From: Parus major
Lineage: Eukaryota; Chordata; Aves; Passeriformes; Paridae
Direction: 5' to 3'
Assembly: GCF_001522545.3 (NCBI RefSeq)
Contig: NC_031776.1
Location: 32,998,709-33,062,708 of the forward strand
DNA length: 64,000 nucleotides
The translations under genes and the position numbers were made by a program. The notes beneath the pieces are model-generated. The model saw nothing but the letters and a program-made list of their open reading frames with translations, ran no database searches and had not been told where the DNA came from. Of the stretch, positions 14,651-26,955 are shown in pieces (position 1 is the stretch's first letter; each line of letters starts with the position of its first letter).

Positions 14651-14766
14651 TATCCCAACTGATGGAGAGGCACAGTCTGCAGACAGATCAGCTCCCAGCA
14701 CCCAGAGTTATCCCAGCTGATGGAAAATCACAGTCTGCAGACAGATCAGCTCCCAACACAGCTCAC
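14651..14766. repeat. 58-bp tandem duplication
   Basis: Two units of 58 bp start at 14651 and 14709, each with TATCCCA(A/G)CTGATGGA. About the first 50 bases of each unit agree with only four or five substitutions, and one identical block exceeds 20 bp. A third, more decayed start (CTGCTGATGG, about 14768-14777) may be a remnant. The period is not a multiple of three, so the unit cannot repeat the same peptide even though a 123-codon frame (14479-14850) runs across it. This argues against a coding repeat and for an ordinary minisatellite-type duplication. Confidence 0.9.
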
Positions 14767-17700
14767 TCTGCTGATGGGCAGATTCTAAGTGACAGCAATG
14801 AAGGAATCAACAGAAACTGCTGCTGGAGGAACCATATGCAAATAGTCTGATTCAATCTATTTTTATCATCATCCTCAACATTGTTATTCAGCATAAAACA
14901 AGAGCAAGTTATATAATTTCCATAACATCTTATTTCCATTAAAAAGTCCTTACTAAAGAGGAGAAAGCAGGACTTTTCCTCATCTTTTCAGAGGGCTATT
15001 CACTTCTCTCTACAAAGACAGTTTTCCAGTGAGATTTAAAATGCTTTCAGTCCCATGGATAAATAAAGACCTGCCAGCAGTACAAGGAGATTCTAATGGA
15101 TTACCATTAGCAACATGTCCAGCTACAGAAAAATAATTGAATTGGTCAGTGAGCAGTTCTGCTTCCTGTGTGGTGCCATTAGGAAGGCACAGGAGAACCG
15201 GGAGACTGTGCTGTTGCTAAAGCACCAGCTCAGATTTTGTACTCTCAGCATTATTAGCAGACCAGATCTTGTAAAATCCCAGCTGTTAGGCAGTAAAACA
15301 TGATGGAACACTGGTACTCCATGCATGGCACCTCTGGAATGTTTGTGTGGGATGGGATTCAGACTCAGAATTTGAGTTTGAGCTCTAGAGACCTGTTCTG
15401 AAATGGGAGAAATGGCTCTTCCATCATGACGAGCTATGGGGTACCAGAGTAAACAAAAACCTCTTAAATCCATTTTTCAATAGTTATTTTTAGACAAAAT
15501 CCACCAACACAGGCAGACAATTAAACCCTTGTCAGGATGTTCCAATACTTTACCACAGCATTTTAGTATTTCAAAACCTACTGTTGATCTAAATTGAGAA
15601 AAATTGAACAGTTACCCAGAACTGTCAGGCTGAAATATTATTTTCAAAGTTGTACTCACACTCCTTCCTTTCAACATTGGTATTAAGGATGGTATTTGAG
15701 ATGAATATAAAGGCCATCACAGCCCCTGCCCAGGGTTCTGCTCTCCTTGTTCAGAACATTCAAACACAGACATTTTAGATGATTTCAGCACAGTTCTTAC
15801 ACAGCATTTTGGGAAGTCCTTCTTCCACTTCCCCTCTTCACCCAAAACATCAAACTGACAGATCCCTGCAAAATATTTTGGCTGTACAAAGCCAACAAGC
15901 TCTACATGTAATATTTGCTGTTCACCAGCACCTTGTCGTGTCAGAGAAACAGATGTTTCCCTGCTTCCCTTCTGACAAGTTTGTACAATGTGCAGCAAAC
16001 CTCCATCTCCCCTCTTTGGCACCAACCACACTGTCAGTCATGAGCACAAAGTATTTAATCAACTCCAAACAAACCTCCCAGACACGAGAGAGGCTGAGAA
16101 ATAACAAGGGTGCCTCAAAAGGGGATGCAATTCTTTCAAAAATAATCATCTCTCATCCCATCATTTTTCAATAGCTTAGATTTGGGATTTCTCTGCCAGT
16201 TCATGAGGCTTCCAGATTTCCTTTCACATCTGCTCAGAGCTGGAAATCCTACATGTAATGGATTTTATTCAGCTTCTCCAGAGGGAATTTATGTAATCAT
16301 TTAATTAAGGTTTCCTTTTGTTCAGCTAGCCAGCCTGGGTCAGGGGCTGCAGGGATCACAGGCCCAGGCAGGATGAGTGTATGTTCCTGGAAAATCATAC
16401 TCATGCTGAATTACCCCAGAACTTTTTATATCACTTTAGGGAAAAATGTCAGAAAAATTGAAAAATACTTTTGCTTTCAATAAAATATTTGTTCAATACT
16501 AGCTAGAGATGCAGTTAATTAAGCCTGTGGTAATTTATAAGAGGATCCTTTGTGTTTCTGACGTTCAAAAGAATCTCCTATTAAGAGAGAAGATTTGGAA
16601 ATTCAGAAATCTGCTTCCAATGGAAGATTTAAAGCATCCTTCATACTTCTAGCATAGCACAAATGACAACTTGCCTTAGATTATATTCAACTGTTTTTTC
16701 CCTCACCCCAAAAAGAGGCCATGAACCAAAGGGCAGAGCTCTGAAAAAACGAAATACACTATCACTGTGTAAAGCATATGGGTACTCAGGAATACTGAAC
16801 CAATATTAGCTTCAGGTTTACCAGAAATTTTAGTCTGGAGTTTACACAGCTTCTTGTTTTATTATCCTGCCTACAAAGTTAGAGTAATGCACACTGAACA
16901 ATAAGGCAGTTAAAAATATCTATATAACAATAGCATGACTGCCTTGAGGAAGAGCTCTGCACACAGGGGCACACACCTGAGCACTGATTTACACCTCTAA
17001 TTATTTAACCATATCAACAGGGAGGGAACTCTTTTTATTTTTATGAGCTTGCAAAGGCAGCAGCAGAGAAGAAAAGCAATTTCAGGTGTGCTGAAAATCT
17101 AGACCTAAGACTCCTGTCTAGGATTCTTTAAATGAATTTATCACACAAATTGTGAGTCAACTTTATATTAAAATTAGCACTAACTTTCCTAATGCCAGTT
17201 TCTCCAGTCCTCCCTACATGACCATCCACTTTTTCCCTTTACCAAAAATAGTCTCACTTAATTCTACACCAAAACTTGACTCAAGGTAATAGTTAAAATT
17301 AAAAACAAAGCTGAGAAGAAAACTCCAGTTCATCTCTTTTAGTACCCTCAGTGTAGGGTAGGGTAAGAGATACTTACCAGAAAAATTAAACAGAAAATTA
17401 TGTTGTTTTTTTTGTTTGGTTTTTTTAAAGTGAAACATTTAATCTCCTTTTTGATTTAACAAATGGATATGTGAAGACCACTTCCCCAAGAAAGACCAAC
17501 TGTAATGGTTTCTTTTCATTTGCATTATGAAATGCTGACAAAATTTCAGCCTTCTCTGTCCTATTTCATTATCCTTCCTCAGATTTTAACAACATATGCT
17601 TTGTCAGCACTCTTCATTTATAGCATATTGCTCTGTTCTCTACGACTGCTTTATCTTTCTAAAAATAAAATTGGGAATCTGTCTTGCTTAACTTGGCTAT

Positions 17701-19242
17701 GGGGCTTGTTCTGTGTATCTTCCTTTCTTCCTCACCCTCCAAAAATCCACTTACTGTCATTCCTGTCTTGAGGCTTGTCAAATAATAGCTATACCAGTAA
17801 AGTATATATTGCTGTGCCTTGACAACTGATGATTCCTTAGTTTGATAAAGATTTTCCCAACCTTCTACACAGCACCAGAACAGCCAAAATTTACTCACCT
17901 TTCTGTTTATGCACGGAATTTTACAAAGTGTCTTTAGCTAGAAACTCCCACTTCATTGCTATGAAGGCAGAAATGTGACAGGAGTTGAATATTTACCCAT
18001 ACTACCGTGAGTAGAAATTTTTACTGAAAGAAATATTGATGGCCTCACTGAGCAAAGCTCCAGGCTTCATAATTCCTGGAAGTTTGGGTGAACAGTGGCT
18101 CAACTGACCTGACAAGAACATCACTTCCACCAGACTGGTGATAATCCTTCAGAGTAAAAAGAGGAGATTCACTGCAGTGAGATTGTTCAGTCAGCTCTCT
18201 AATTAAGGCTTAAAAAGGTTTGAATTTCCTACTCTGAGCTGCCAAAATTATTTAAACCAGAACTAGAAATATACCTTTTGGTTATTGTTAACCTACAGCA
18301 CTGTGTTGTTTTGCTGCTGTTCCTGAGGCAGCTCGTGCTACAGATATTTTTTCCCAAGGCACTAACATCAACATCTTTGTTTTATCAATCAGCTTCTAAT
18401 CTCATCAAAACCAATACCAAGGTAGCTTGGTAGGATCTATTGCCCCTCAGCCAATGCTAATAGGCATTAATTACATTACATTCCTTACATTTTTATTAAG
18501 CAAGCCTTGCATTAACCACTGCATTATTTTGCTCTGGATCAATACCAGGCAATCACCAGGACCAGCAGCAACTCTTTTTAAATATCTGCACAATGTTATC
18601 CTTCTGTCTGGTATCTGTACCTTCCCAAGATGAATTATTTTAGTTATTACAAGGAACAATTCTACACATACATCGAAAATGCCATTGCTGAAGTAACTTT
18701 AATTTGATATTTGTTGTAAAACTATAGAATTTTCAAGAAGTGTTGGGCATTGAAATATAGAAAAAATAAGATCTTGCATCCAACTTCCTAGAGCTTATGG
18801 GCAAAAATATGAGCTCCAAAACTGTTCAATTTTATGGTCAAGAACTATCAAGGCAAGATGACATCCAGCCCTTTCACCTGTCAGGCTCACTGTGCAGATG
18901 AGCTCTGGTTATTTCAGCAAAAAGACAAAAAAAAAGGAAGGTGCCCCTTGCCTACTGCTGCCTACCCTGGTGACAGAACATTCCCCATGGGAGATCCTGC
19001 TCCATATCCTCCTCCAGCTGAGGAGATTTTAATCCCTATTTCACACCTCCCTGGAGGCTTCCCCAGACTTCTGCTGTCAGGTATTGGGCAGCTCCATCTG
19101 TTTCTGTCAGCACGTTTCCTGTAGACTTTGTAGGTAGAAATTATTGATTCAAATCAGTATGTTGAAAGTATTGATTAAAAACACCCAGAGGGAAATTTGC
19201 TCCCTAAATTTCTGAAACTAGGTTTGCAAAGCTGTATTCATC

Positions 19243-19260
19243 TATATATATATATATATA
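19243..19260. repeat. (TA)n microsatellite
   Basis: This is a perfect TA run of about 18 nt, flanked by TC on the left and TTTGTACAC on the right. Confidence 0.95.
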
Positions 19261-20623
19261 TTTGTACACAATCACACAGATATTTATATATTTAAAATTA
19301 AAGACCACACAGGAATAAAAATTTGCATTCCCATAGAACACAAAGAATATTAAAAGTTCTGAAACAAATTAAATGCCATTTAATTTTCCTTCTCCTTCTA
19401 GATATTGGACCATGGAATCAGCACCCATTTGCTGTCTTAAAAAAAAAAAAAAGTTTTTACAGCATAGATTGAGCACAGTTTATTCATCTCATCTCAATAA
19501 AAGAATTAAAATTGTGAAGCAAGAATGAAATTATGTGGTTGTCCAGATGAAAAGTTTTGACACTATCAAAGACAAAATGAGGAGCTTATATAAACTGACT
19601 GAAGACAGCAGTAATACAGCTGGAAGCTAATAAAAGATTTAGGTCTTGTGAAAGTTCATACTCTGGTCAAAATCACTGGATAGAAAATTGGTGCAATTAT
19701 ATTCATATCTTTTTTATTTCCTGAGAAATAAACTGTCTTCCACAAACTATACAGTATTTTAAATCAGTGCAAAATATTTAATTGGTTTTCCCTAAAATGT
19801 TTGAATCAGTGACATAATTACAATAGTTCTTTTATCGATTTTTTTTCCCCAAATATGGACTATTTTGCTTATGACATTCAACTCCATAGTGCTCAGCAGA
19901 TTTCCTTTTCCTCTTTACATGGCTTTTGAAGCAGCAATACTAGAAAAACAAAGTACACAGTACCCAAAGGAGCAGTTTCTGTTCACTGCCTTTCTACTTC
20001 CCCACTGAAAGTAACCATGTTCTTAGGCTAATCTGTGCCTAAATATTTTATTATTTCTTTTATTCATTCAAAAGAGCAGCAGAAGTGTATAATAACTCTA
20101 AACCACATCAAATAAAGTTCTGCCCTGGCACAAAGAACACAGCATCTTTGAAACTTGTTTCCCAACTCTGCCTCAGAACATCTGAAAGAAACATGAGGTG
20201 GTGTGGAAGTCTCCCTGACATGTCTCCCAAAGTAAGAGAACTGCTCATTTTCTAAGAAATGACCTGTGGTGTATCAAAAAGGAAAATTTTCTATTGTTTC
20301 CAAACCTTTTCATCCACACAATGTTACAATGACAATGAGCTCTTTGCATTAAAGTGAATAAGTGGCACAGGAGTAACTCCAACAGGTGTGAATCCTCTTC
20401 TGCATGACTGTGCTCAGTGCAGTGGTAAAACACTGAATGCTTTTCCATTTCATTCACCACCTCAGCAAATACACATAAATAATGCACAACAAAAGATTCT
20501 CCATGGAAACACTCTGTTTAATAGTTGGGGTTTTTTTTTCCTATTAATTCTTAATGCATAATGAAATAGCTGGATTCTCCAGAGCACTTTGCTCATCCAA
20601 AGAAAGTGGAAGTCACGAACTGA

Positions 20624-20740
20624 GTCATGGAATGGTTTGGGTTGGAAAGGACTCCAAAGATCATCTTATACCAATCCCCTGCAGTTGCCCAGGACACTTT
20701 CCACCACTAAACCAATGATGTCAAACACCTGCCTGATTCT
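20624..20740 (-). mobile_element. CR1 LINE fragment (3' end, minus strand)
   Basis: The plus strand shows the reverse complement of a CR1 3' end: GTCATGGAATGGTTTGGGTT leading into 'ggaaaggactccaaagatca', then 'ccctgcagttgcccaggaca' and 'ctttccaccactaaaccaat'. The GTCATGGAATGG start corresponds to the short terminal repeats typical of CR1 3' ends. It is strongly truncated at its 5' end. Similarity fades near 20740. A weakly CR1-like stretch at about 20830-20930 is too degraded to claim. Confidence 0.9.
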
Positions 20741-22261
20741 GACCGATATATTCCCACCATATTCTGAATAATTCAAAATTTAGCTTTATGAAACCATCCA
20801 ATATTAAGAACATTCTTATTCTGAATATCCTGACCAGCCTAACTGGAACAGGCTGGGAGAGGCAGCAGAGATTTAAAGAACATCTCTGGAGGTTCTGCAG
20901 AGGCAAACTTTGTGCCTGATACAAACACATCAACAGTGACAATATTCCATCTGGACTTTCTGTTTTCTCACTCTTTCTATTAGAGCCTCTATTTCTTAAA
21001 AAATATTTCTGTTTGCTACTGTCAAATAAACTGCTGCTGAGCTACGGGAATTCCTGGTATTTGTAGCTACCCAAACTGATTCATTAGTTCTCAGAATAGT
21101 GTGGTAGACAGCTCTAAAAATCACATTTTCATCAGATGAAGCTTGCCTGAGCTTAAGGGGGTAGTTATATATCTGAAATAAAATGTATTCTAAGGAATAG
21201 TTCCAGAAACTACAATAGAAAATTAGATGAAAATTGCTTAAAAGTACAAATTAAATGGCTCTTCTGATACATGATTCTAGAAATTAGATTGCACTATAGG
21301 AAACATGTCACAGCTTGACTTTGGGTGGTTTTGATAACTAAAGAAAAGAGTTTTCAGAAGATTGCATTTCTTGAACATTGCTTCTCAAATCAGAAACACA
21401 ATTTTTATTTATAGATATATATTTAAAAGCCACGTGAGCTTTGATACAGGTTCTGTATTTTATAGAATTCAGAGCTGGAGGAGAGAGGGCAAAGAGGAGA
21501 TAGAGATTACCAAAAAAATCCAAATCATGTTAAACTATGATGCTTCAGTGGCAGAAAAACATAGAAAATTAATAGTCCTTTTATCTGAATCAGCTCTGTA
21601 AGGAGGAAAAAGCTGTAATTTAAATTCCTTGCCTAATAATTATGTATGATTATAGCCAGAAACAAGACTCAGATCAAGTTTGGGGTTTTTTTTCCCCTTT
21701 CTCAGCCACCCTTTCTTTCCAAGAGGCAAAGTTTGGGGAGTCCCACTTGCAGGCTTGGTGGCAGCTCCATGTGCTGCTGTGTCACCTACAAGGGAACACT
21801 AAACAATCCAAAGGAAAAGTACATGCAAATTTCTGCCAGCAATTAGCGGGGTTTATGAGCTCTCTCAGAATGTTATTCTGTGAATTGATGGAAAAAACTG
21901 TTATTTCTTTCACGAGCAGTTGACATTTGTGAACAACAAGGCACCAGACCATCAGGTGGCTAATTTAAGCATTAACAGTCCTTGGCAGGAAAGACAGCCA
22001 GACTGCATGCAGGCATTTATGACAGCATTTCTAAATGTAGGTTTTGGTCTGTAATCCTATAAATGAACATTCTTTTGTGCAATATTTTGACAAATCTAGG
22101 GAAAAAATGCCAGGAAAAATCCAGCAGATAGCATGAGTCACACCTTTCCTAAGCCACTTCAGGCATCTGCTGCTATGGGACCATATGGGTAAAACAGAAG
22201 ATGCAGGTACCTTTTCCAGTCACAAGTGTTCTAAAGATAAACATATGGGTAGAAAAATGCT

Positions 22262-22276
22262 AAAAAAAAAAAAAAA
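22262..22276. repeat. A15 homopolymer
   Basis: An uninterrupted run of 15 A bases follows ATGCT. It has no recognisable body of a processed transcript upstream. Confidence 0.95.
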
Positions 22277-22428
22277 GACTGATTTAATTGTTTGTTAATA
22301 CGATGTACTGTGCTTGCAACAGCTTTTCTTTTATCGCTGTTACAGCTAATTGTGATTCACTGTTGCTCTTGACACTCTGACATCCAAGTGCCAAAACTAA
22401 AAGTAAAACAATTTTAACTTTTAACATT

Positions 22429-22497
22429 GTGGTTTGTTTTTTTTGTTTGTTTTCAGGGTTTTGTTGTTGTGGGGTTTTTGTTGTTGTTGTTTGTTTT
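22429..22497. repeat. G/T-only low-complexity tract with TTG repeats
   Basis: Two stretches made only of G and T (22429-22453, 25 nt; 22456-22497, 42 nt) are separated by just CA. The second contains several TTG units plus GGG and GGGG runs. A minus-strand 84-codon frame crosses it and is rich in T, K and Q because of the repeat, so it should not be read as a protein. Confidence 0.9.
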
Positions 22498-22819
22498 AAT
22501 TGGCAGTGGGTGTCTTTCTGTGTCAACACTAACCTCATTTTTCACCCATATTTTAAATTTTGTTCATTCTTCTACAAGTTTATTGTAGTTAGAAAATGGA
22601 CCAGTTGAACAGAGCAGGCTGGAATTGTATTTATTTTCCCCATATCAGAAGGTTGCTGAATGATGAATGTGCAAATAGCTTTGACACCAGGGGGGTTAAT
22701 GGATCATTACCTGCATTTGCATAAAAAAGACTTAATCATGGCTTGTTCTTTTGTTTTATGGTTGAAGATGATTCTAAGAGCTTCCACCACCAAAAAATAA
22801 TAATAAAAAAAGTAATAAA

Positions 22820-22830
22820 CCCCCCCCCCC
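22820..22830. repeat. C11 homopolymer
   Basis: Eleven consecutive C bases lie in otherwise A-rich surroundings. Long G/C homopolymers are much rarer than A/T ones in vertebrate DNA. The run length may also be affected by sequencing or assembly error. Confidence 0.9.
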
Positions 22831-23406
22831 AGGTATTAAATGCTATAAATAACATTCCCTTACCTCATGTGTTTCTATAAATGGGTTCCAAAGTGCTGGC
22901 AGAGCTATGAAGAATCAGAGCCCTGGAGGCAGAACAGCCCCTGCTGGCACTGCAAATGCCCAGCTGCACTTCCCAGACTGGTGCCACAACCAAAATCCCA
23001 CCTTTTAACACAGATATGTGATCAAGGCACAACTCTCGTCGAGGTTAACCATCTTCCTCACACTGATCATAATTAAGAAGTGACAGTGCATGAATTGATA
23101 AATATTATGACTTTTGCACTTTGTTAACAGTACGATCATCAGGTTATTTTTTGTAGTACAGGTTACTTTTACTGTATTTTTTTCAATTTTGGGTACCAGA
23201 AAAATTTCAGGAGCAGATTGGTAGGTCATTTTCAAGCTATTCTCAAGGTGTGAGTGAACATCAGCAATTTCCAAAACCATGAGAATTCACAAATTTGAGG
23301 AATGTGCAATTTTAAGATCTACAAAAACTAGAGAGCAAAGTCTCAAATAATATGGCCTTTCAAATGAAAGATCACATACATATACAAACATACATATACA
23401 TACCAA

Positions 23407-23507
23407 AGAATGGTTTAGGTTGGAAAGGACCTTAAAAGTCATTTAGTTCCAACCTCACTGCCATAGACAAAGACACTTTCTACATGACCATGTTGCTCAG
23501 AGCACCA
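23407..23507 (-). mobile_element. CR1 LINE fragment (3' end, minus strand)
   Basis: The segment begins GAATGGTTTAGGTTGGAAAG, followed by 'gaccttaaaagtcatttagt', 'tccaacctcactgccataga' and 'atgttgctcagagcacc'. This matches the reverse complement of a CR1 3' UTR. Only about 100 bp is left. An ACATAT-rich stretch lies just to its left (about 23375-23404), beside the CR1 3' terminus. Confidence 0.9.
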
Positions 23508-25506
23508 TAGATATACATATAGATAAAATTCTGTATATCAGAATTTCAGTTCAATTCAGCTGCTATAAATTGACTGCAGAGGATGAATTATACAGCAACA
23601 TTTAAAGATTTTTATCACAATATTTTGAGGAATATCCAAGTCTTAGAATAATTTACACTACTGTGTTGTGGGTTTTATTTGCATTTTTTGTTAAATAAGG
23701 GCTGCTTTGCTCTGGATTTCAGCTCTTCAGTTTGTATCCATATTTTTGGCCCTGCTGCAGGACTCTGTGCTGATTTGTATCCAACAGGAATGTTAACACT
23801 GTCAAGGCTTTCACCTTCCTTCCCTCTTTTCTTCCTTCCATCTTGAATATATATTTTTTTTAAATACAGTAATTCCTCTCCAGCTTCCTTATCAGCAAAC
23901 CATATGCAGAGCTAATCATGAAAGCTGTGTTATCACCTCCACTCTTCCAATGACAGTCCAATAACAGAAATCAGCTTTAAATCAATTACAGCATCAATCA
24001 ACCTCCCTGCACTCCAAATTCAACAGGACCTTGTGTTTGAAAATATCCACTCCAAAGGAGGGCCTGAAATATGCACAGCTCACTCTCTTCTTTCTCTCAG
24101 TGGCAATGTCTTTTTATCATAATGATAAGCAATGACACTTGAAATAAAAGTGCTGGAAATCTGAATATCACAGCCTGAACAATGTTAGTGTCTCAGGACA
24201 TTTAAAATGAAAAAAGCTCAAATCAAAGTCTAATGCTGCCTGTTTTATCTTCTGTGCTTCTTCCTGTCAGGTGAAATAAAAGCACAAATCCATAGAATAC
24301 ACAAGGATTATGAAATGCTCCTGCTTTCCCTGAACACCCCTTGCTGGCCTGCACTGAAGGTAATTGCTGTTGAGTCAGAAATTGCTGAAAAATAAGAGAA
24401 GAAGCTGCAAAAGGCAAGTGCAATTGTAGGCATAACACAGAGGTGACAGGGTCTGTCTCAGAATGTGCACTATTGCAAGCCAGCACCCTCCCATTTGTCC
24501 TTTCAAATCTGGCTAGAAAAAAGGATTTCTTTTCTCTTACAAGTTTTTCTTCCAGATCCAATACAAATATAATGCTTCTCCACACTGAAACATGCATTTA
24601 TTATCTGTCAGGTTTGTATTTCACTGAAATGCTATCTCTGTATTTTATCATTAATAAAATGTACATATTAACAAATAATTTTGACTTGCACACCCCTCAG
24701 GGTCCCACCATACAGTGCTAGCACCAGTCTGGCTTCAATTACAACCCCAGTACTGCTGAGAATATTATTTGGGCTGATTAACCTTCACATGGCCACAGAG
24801 ATCTTTCAGTCAACCTTCACAAACTGCAGAAATGATATTCTACTCTGAGATTTCCATGTGTGTAGGCCAACACTAAATTTTAAGCAGATTGGAAAACAAA
24901 TACAGTAGTGAAACATATCCTAACAAATGCATGGAGGGCTATTTTAGGTTGCTTTGCTTAAAAGTGGACCCAGATGTACATGAATATAAATGCAAATGGG
25001 TTGGCTCTTTAAAATCAAAATAAATCAAGAAAGATGATGTTTCTTCCTCTTTTTGTTTACTCCAGAGGAAGTAATCAAGATGCATTTTGAAAACTAAAGG
25101 ATATTATAGCAAAATTATTTTACTAGGTACAATTAGAAAATAATCATATTCCCAATTGTCAGTGAGAAATATGTGTTCTTACTAAACCATTAATTACAGA
25201 TAATTTAATTATTACTTAGAATTAGTTTTTTGTTAAATTTCTGTTTCTATTTAAGGCAGTTCACAAACCTCACTCTCACAGTGGTTAGAAAATTTCTTTT
25301 TAGACATAAGCAAATAATAGTATGAAAACATTATTCAGTGCAAGCCTTTGACCACATCCAATTCCCAACCTGAACTGAAGGCTTTGTAAAAGTTCTCCAA
25401 CAATTCATTAGAACTATTTGCATATCTTTGATCTACTTGTTTCTCTCTGGGATGAGTTTTAAGTGTCAAAATAGAAAGAACAGAATAAAATACAGTCAAG
25501 TCCAAA
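23508..25506. other. Unique AT-rich non-coding stretch
   Basis: No gene or recognisable repeat is seen. A pyrimidine-rich run lies at about 23808-23842. Octamer motifs occur at 23677, 24990 and 25416. The longest frame (24223-24597, minus strand, 124 codons) overlaps a plus-strand frame and has no known motif. Confidence 0.6.
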
Positions 25507-25698
25507 GTTGGAAGGGTCTGTAGTGACCATCAAGTTCAACTGCCCAGCCACTTAAGGGATGACCAGAAGTTAAAAATCTATTTTTAAGGAAATAGTCCAA
25601 ATTCCTCTTAAACATGGTCAGGGATGCAGCAAACTCTCAGGCAATATTTTAGTGATGCTCCCAGAGAAAGAGGATCTTCCTTCTAACAGGAATATCCA
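25507..25698 (-). mobile_element. Old CR1 LINE fragment (minus strand)
   Basis: The plus strand shows GTTGGAAGGGTCTGTAGTGA, then 'ccatcaagttcaactgccca', 'cacttaagggatgaccagaa' and 'aaattcctcttaaacatggt'. This agrees with the reverse complement of an older CR1 3'-end subfamily that differs from the copies at 8.9 and 23.4 kb. It is more diverged, with the right-hand part ('aggatcttccttctaacagg') only partly matching. It holds no coding capacity. Confidence 0.75.
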
Positions 25699-26827
25699 AT
25701 TATATTGATTTTCTTCTGGGAGTACAACAAAGGAGTGGTCAGTTTTCTTGTTCAACCTTGTAAACAATTAGTGTGAAACAAGAAAACACACTTTGGGATA
25801 AGAAATCAAACTTTGTATCATGGGATATATATTTTTTTCCCCTTTATATATTTCTCTAAACAGACCACAAACTCCAGCAGTCATTTTTTATTCATTTAAC
25901 AATCTACACTATTTCTTTGAAAGACTTTCTCCCTTATTTTACCTCTGTGTGCCTACACAGCCTCTCTAGGCACAAGTTCTGCCCAAGTCAGAGGCAGAGG
26001 TGACCATGCTGGATGGTCTAAGCCATGGATTTAAATGGATTTAGATTCCAGAGATGCACTGGAAGACCTTACAAAGCACATTATCCCCCTTGGGAAAGGC
26101 ACCATTTGCTGTTCATTATCCCAGCAATCTTCCCCTGGTATTATATTTAGCTATGTATTTAGGGCAAATCAGCAAAGCCCAGCACTGTGTGCTTACACTT
26201 AAGGATGTGTCCAAGTCTCTCTGTGCTCAGCACAGGCCACTGACCCCCATCCAGCAAAGCTCTCAGAAATCTCAGCATAAACCTGAAAGCACACACACAC
26301 TGAGAAACTGCAACGTGCATTACCACCAGCTGTGCTTAAAAGCAAGTAAATTGCCTACAAAATACTTAAATCATTGCCATGCATGTAAAATACTCTTATT
26401 CCTGTTCAGTGTGATAAACTCCTCTCCCAGGAGTTAATAGTTTTGCTATATTCAGAGCTCTGCAGATAGGCAAGGGCACAGAAGAAAGTAAAGTATGAGT
26501 TACTCTGTGCTGATAGCAAATGTTGCAATTTTCCTCAATTTCTACAGTCTGGTCCACAATGCAATCCTCACTGGAATATGGTTAAACATTTAGCAGTTCA
26601 ATGTGTTTGTCACTCAGCCTCTCAGATCTGCAAATCCTCAGGAGAAATAGATAGGCCACTTGTGGGATTCACTCTGTGTGTGTTAGAGAGATTAGTCTGG
26701 ACACAAGAAAAGATGTGCTGCCCTGCACCAAAGACACTGACATGATTGTAACCTGTTAGTCCTAATCCTCCCAATAAGTACCAAACTTTAGGAAAAAGTA
26801 CCCAGAGGAGAGGAAAACAAGCACAAC
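25699..26827. other. Unique non-coding stretch
   Basis: No gene is recognised. A 127-codon plus-strand frame (26054-26437) has no domain, signal peptide or membrane segment I can identify. A short CA repeat sits at 26289-26300. Confidence 0.6.
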
Positions 26828-26955
26828 ATGGCCAGGTTGGATGAGGCTCTGGGAAGATGTTCTGGTTGGAGATGTCCCTGCCCATGGGAGGGGTGGAACT
26901 GCACCATCTGTAAGGTCCCTTCTAATCCAAACCATTCCATGGTCCTAAGATCCAG
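26828..26955 (+). mobile_element. CR1 LINE fragment (3' end, plus strand)
   Basis: This is the only CR1 in the window in the sense direction. It reads GGCCAGGTTGGATGAGGCTC, 'gttggagatgtccctgccca', 'gaggggtggaactgcaccat' and 'aaggtcccttctaatccaaa', and ends with CCATTCCATGGTCCTAAGAT, a decayed form of the CR1 terminal repeat. It is truncated to the last 130 bp or so. Confidence 0.93.

Larger units (their letters stand above)
9096..20623. other. Unique AT-rich non-coding stretch
   Basis: I find no gene. Open frames reach 131 codons (15779-16174, plus strand) and overlap frames on the other strand, as expected by chance. Notable contents are listed separately: an A-rich run, a GTACA repeat, AT microsatellites and a 58-bp tandem duplication. 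A GC-richer patch at about 10600-10800 includes a MARE/AP-1-like GCTGAGTCAGG (10618-10628). Octamer motifs occur at 14836, 17518 and 19321. I recognise no interspersed repeats. Confidence 0.6.
20741..23406. other. Unique non-coding stretch with low-complexity tracts
   Basis: No gene is visible. The stretch contains the A15, G/T-only and C11 tracts listed separately and octamer motifs at 21823-21830 and 22715-22722. Frames of up to 93 codons overlap each other and show no known domain. Confidence 0.6.

Noticed and set aside
14479..14850. 123-codon frame crossing the 58-bp repeat
   Set aside because: The repeat period is not a multiple of three, so the peptide differs between copies. No family is recognised.
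20830..20930. Possible extra CR1-like segment to the right of the 20.6-kb copy
   Set aside because: Only short words resemble CR1 and their order is not convincing.
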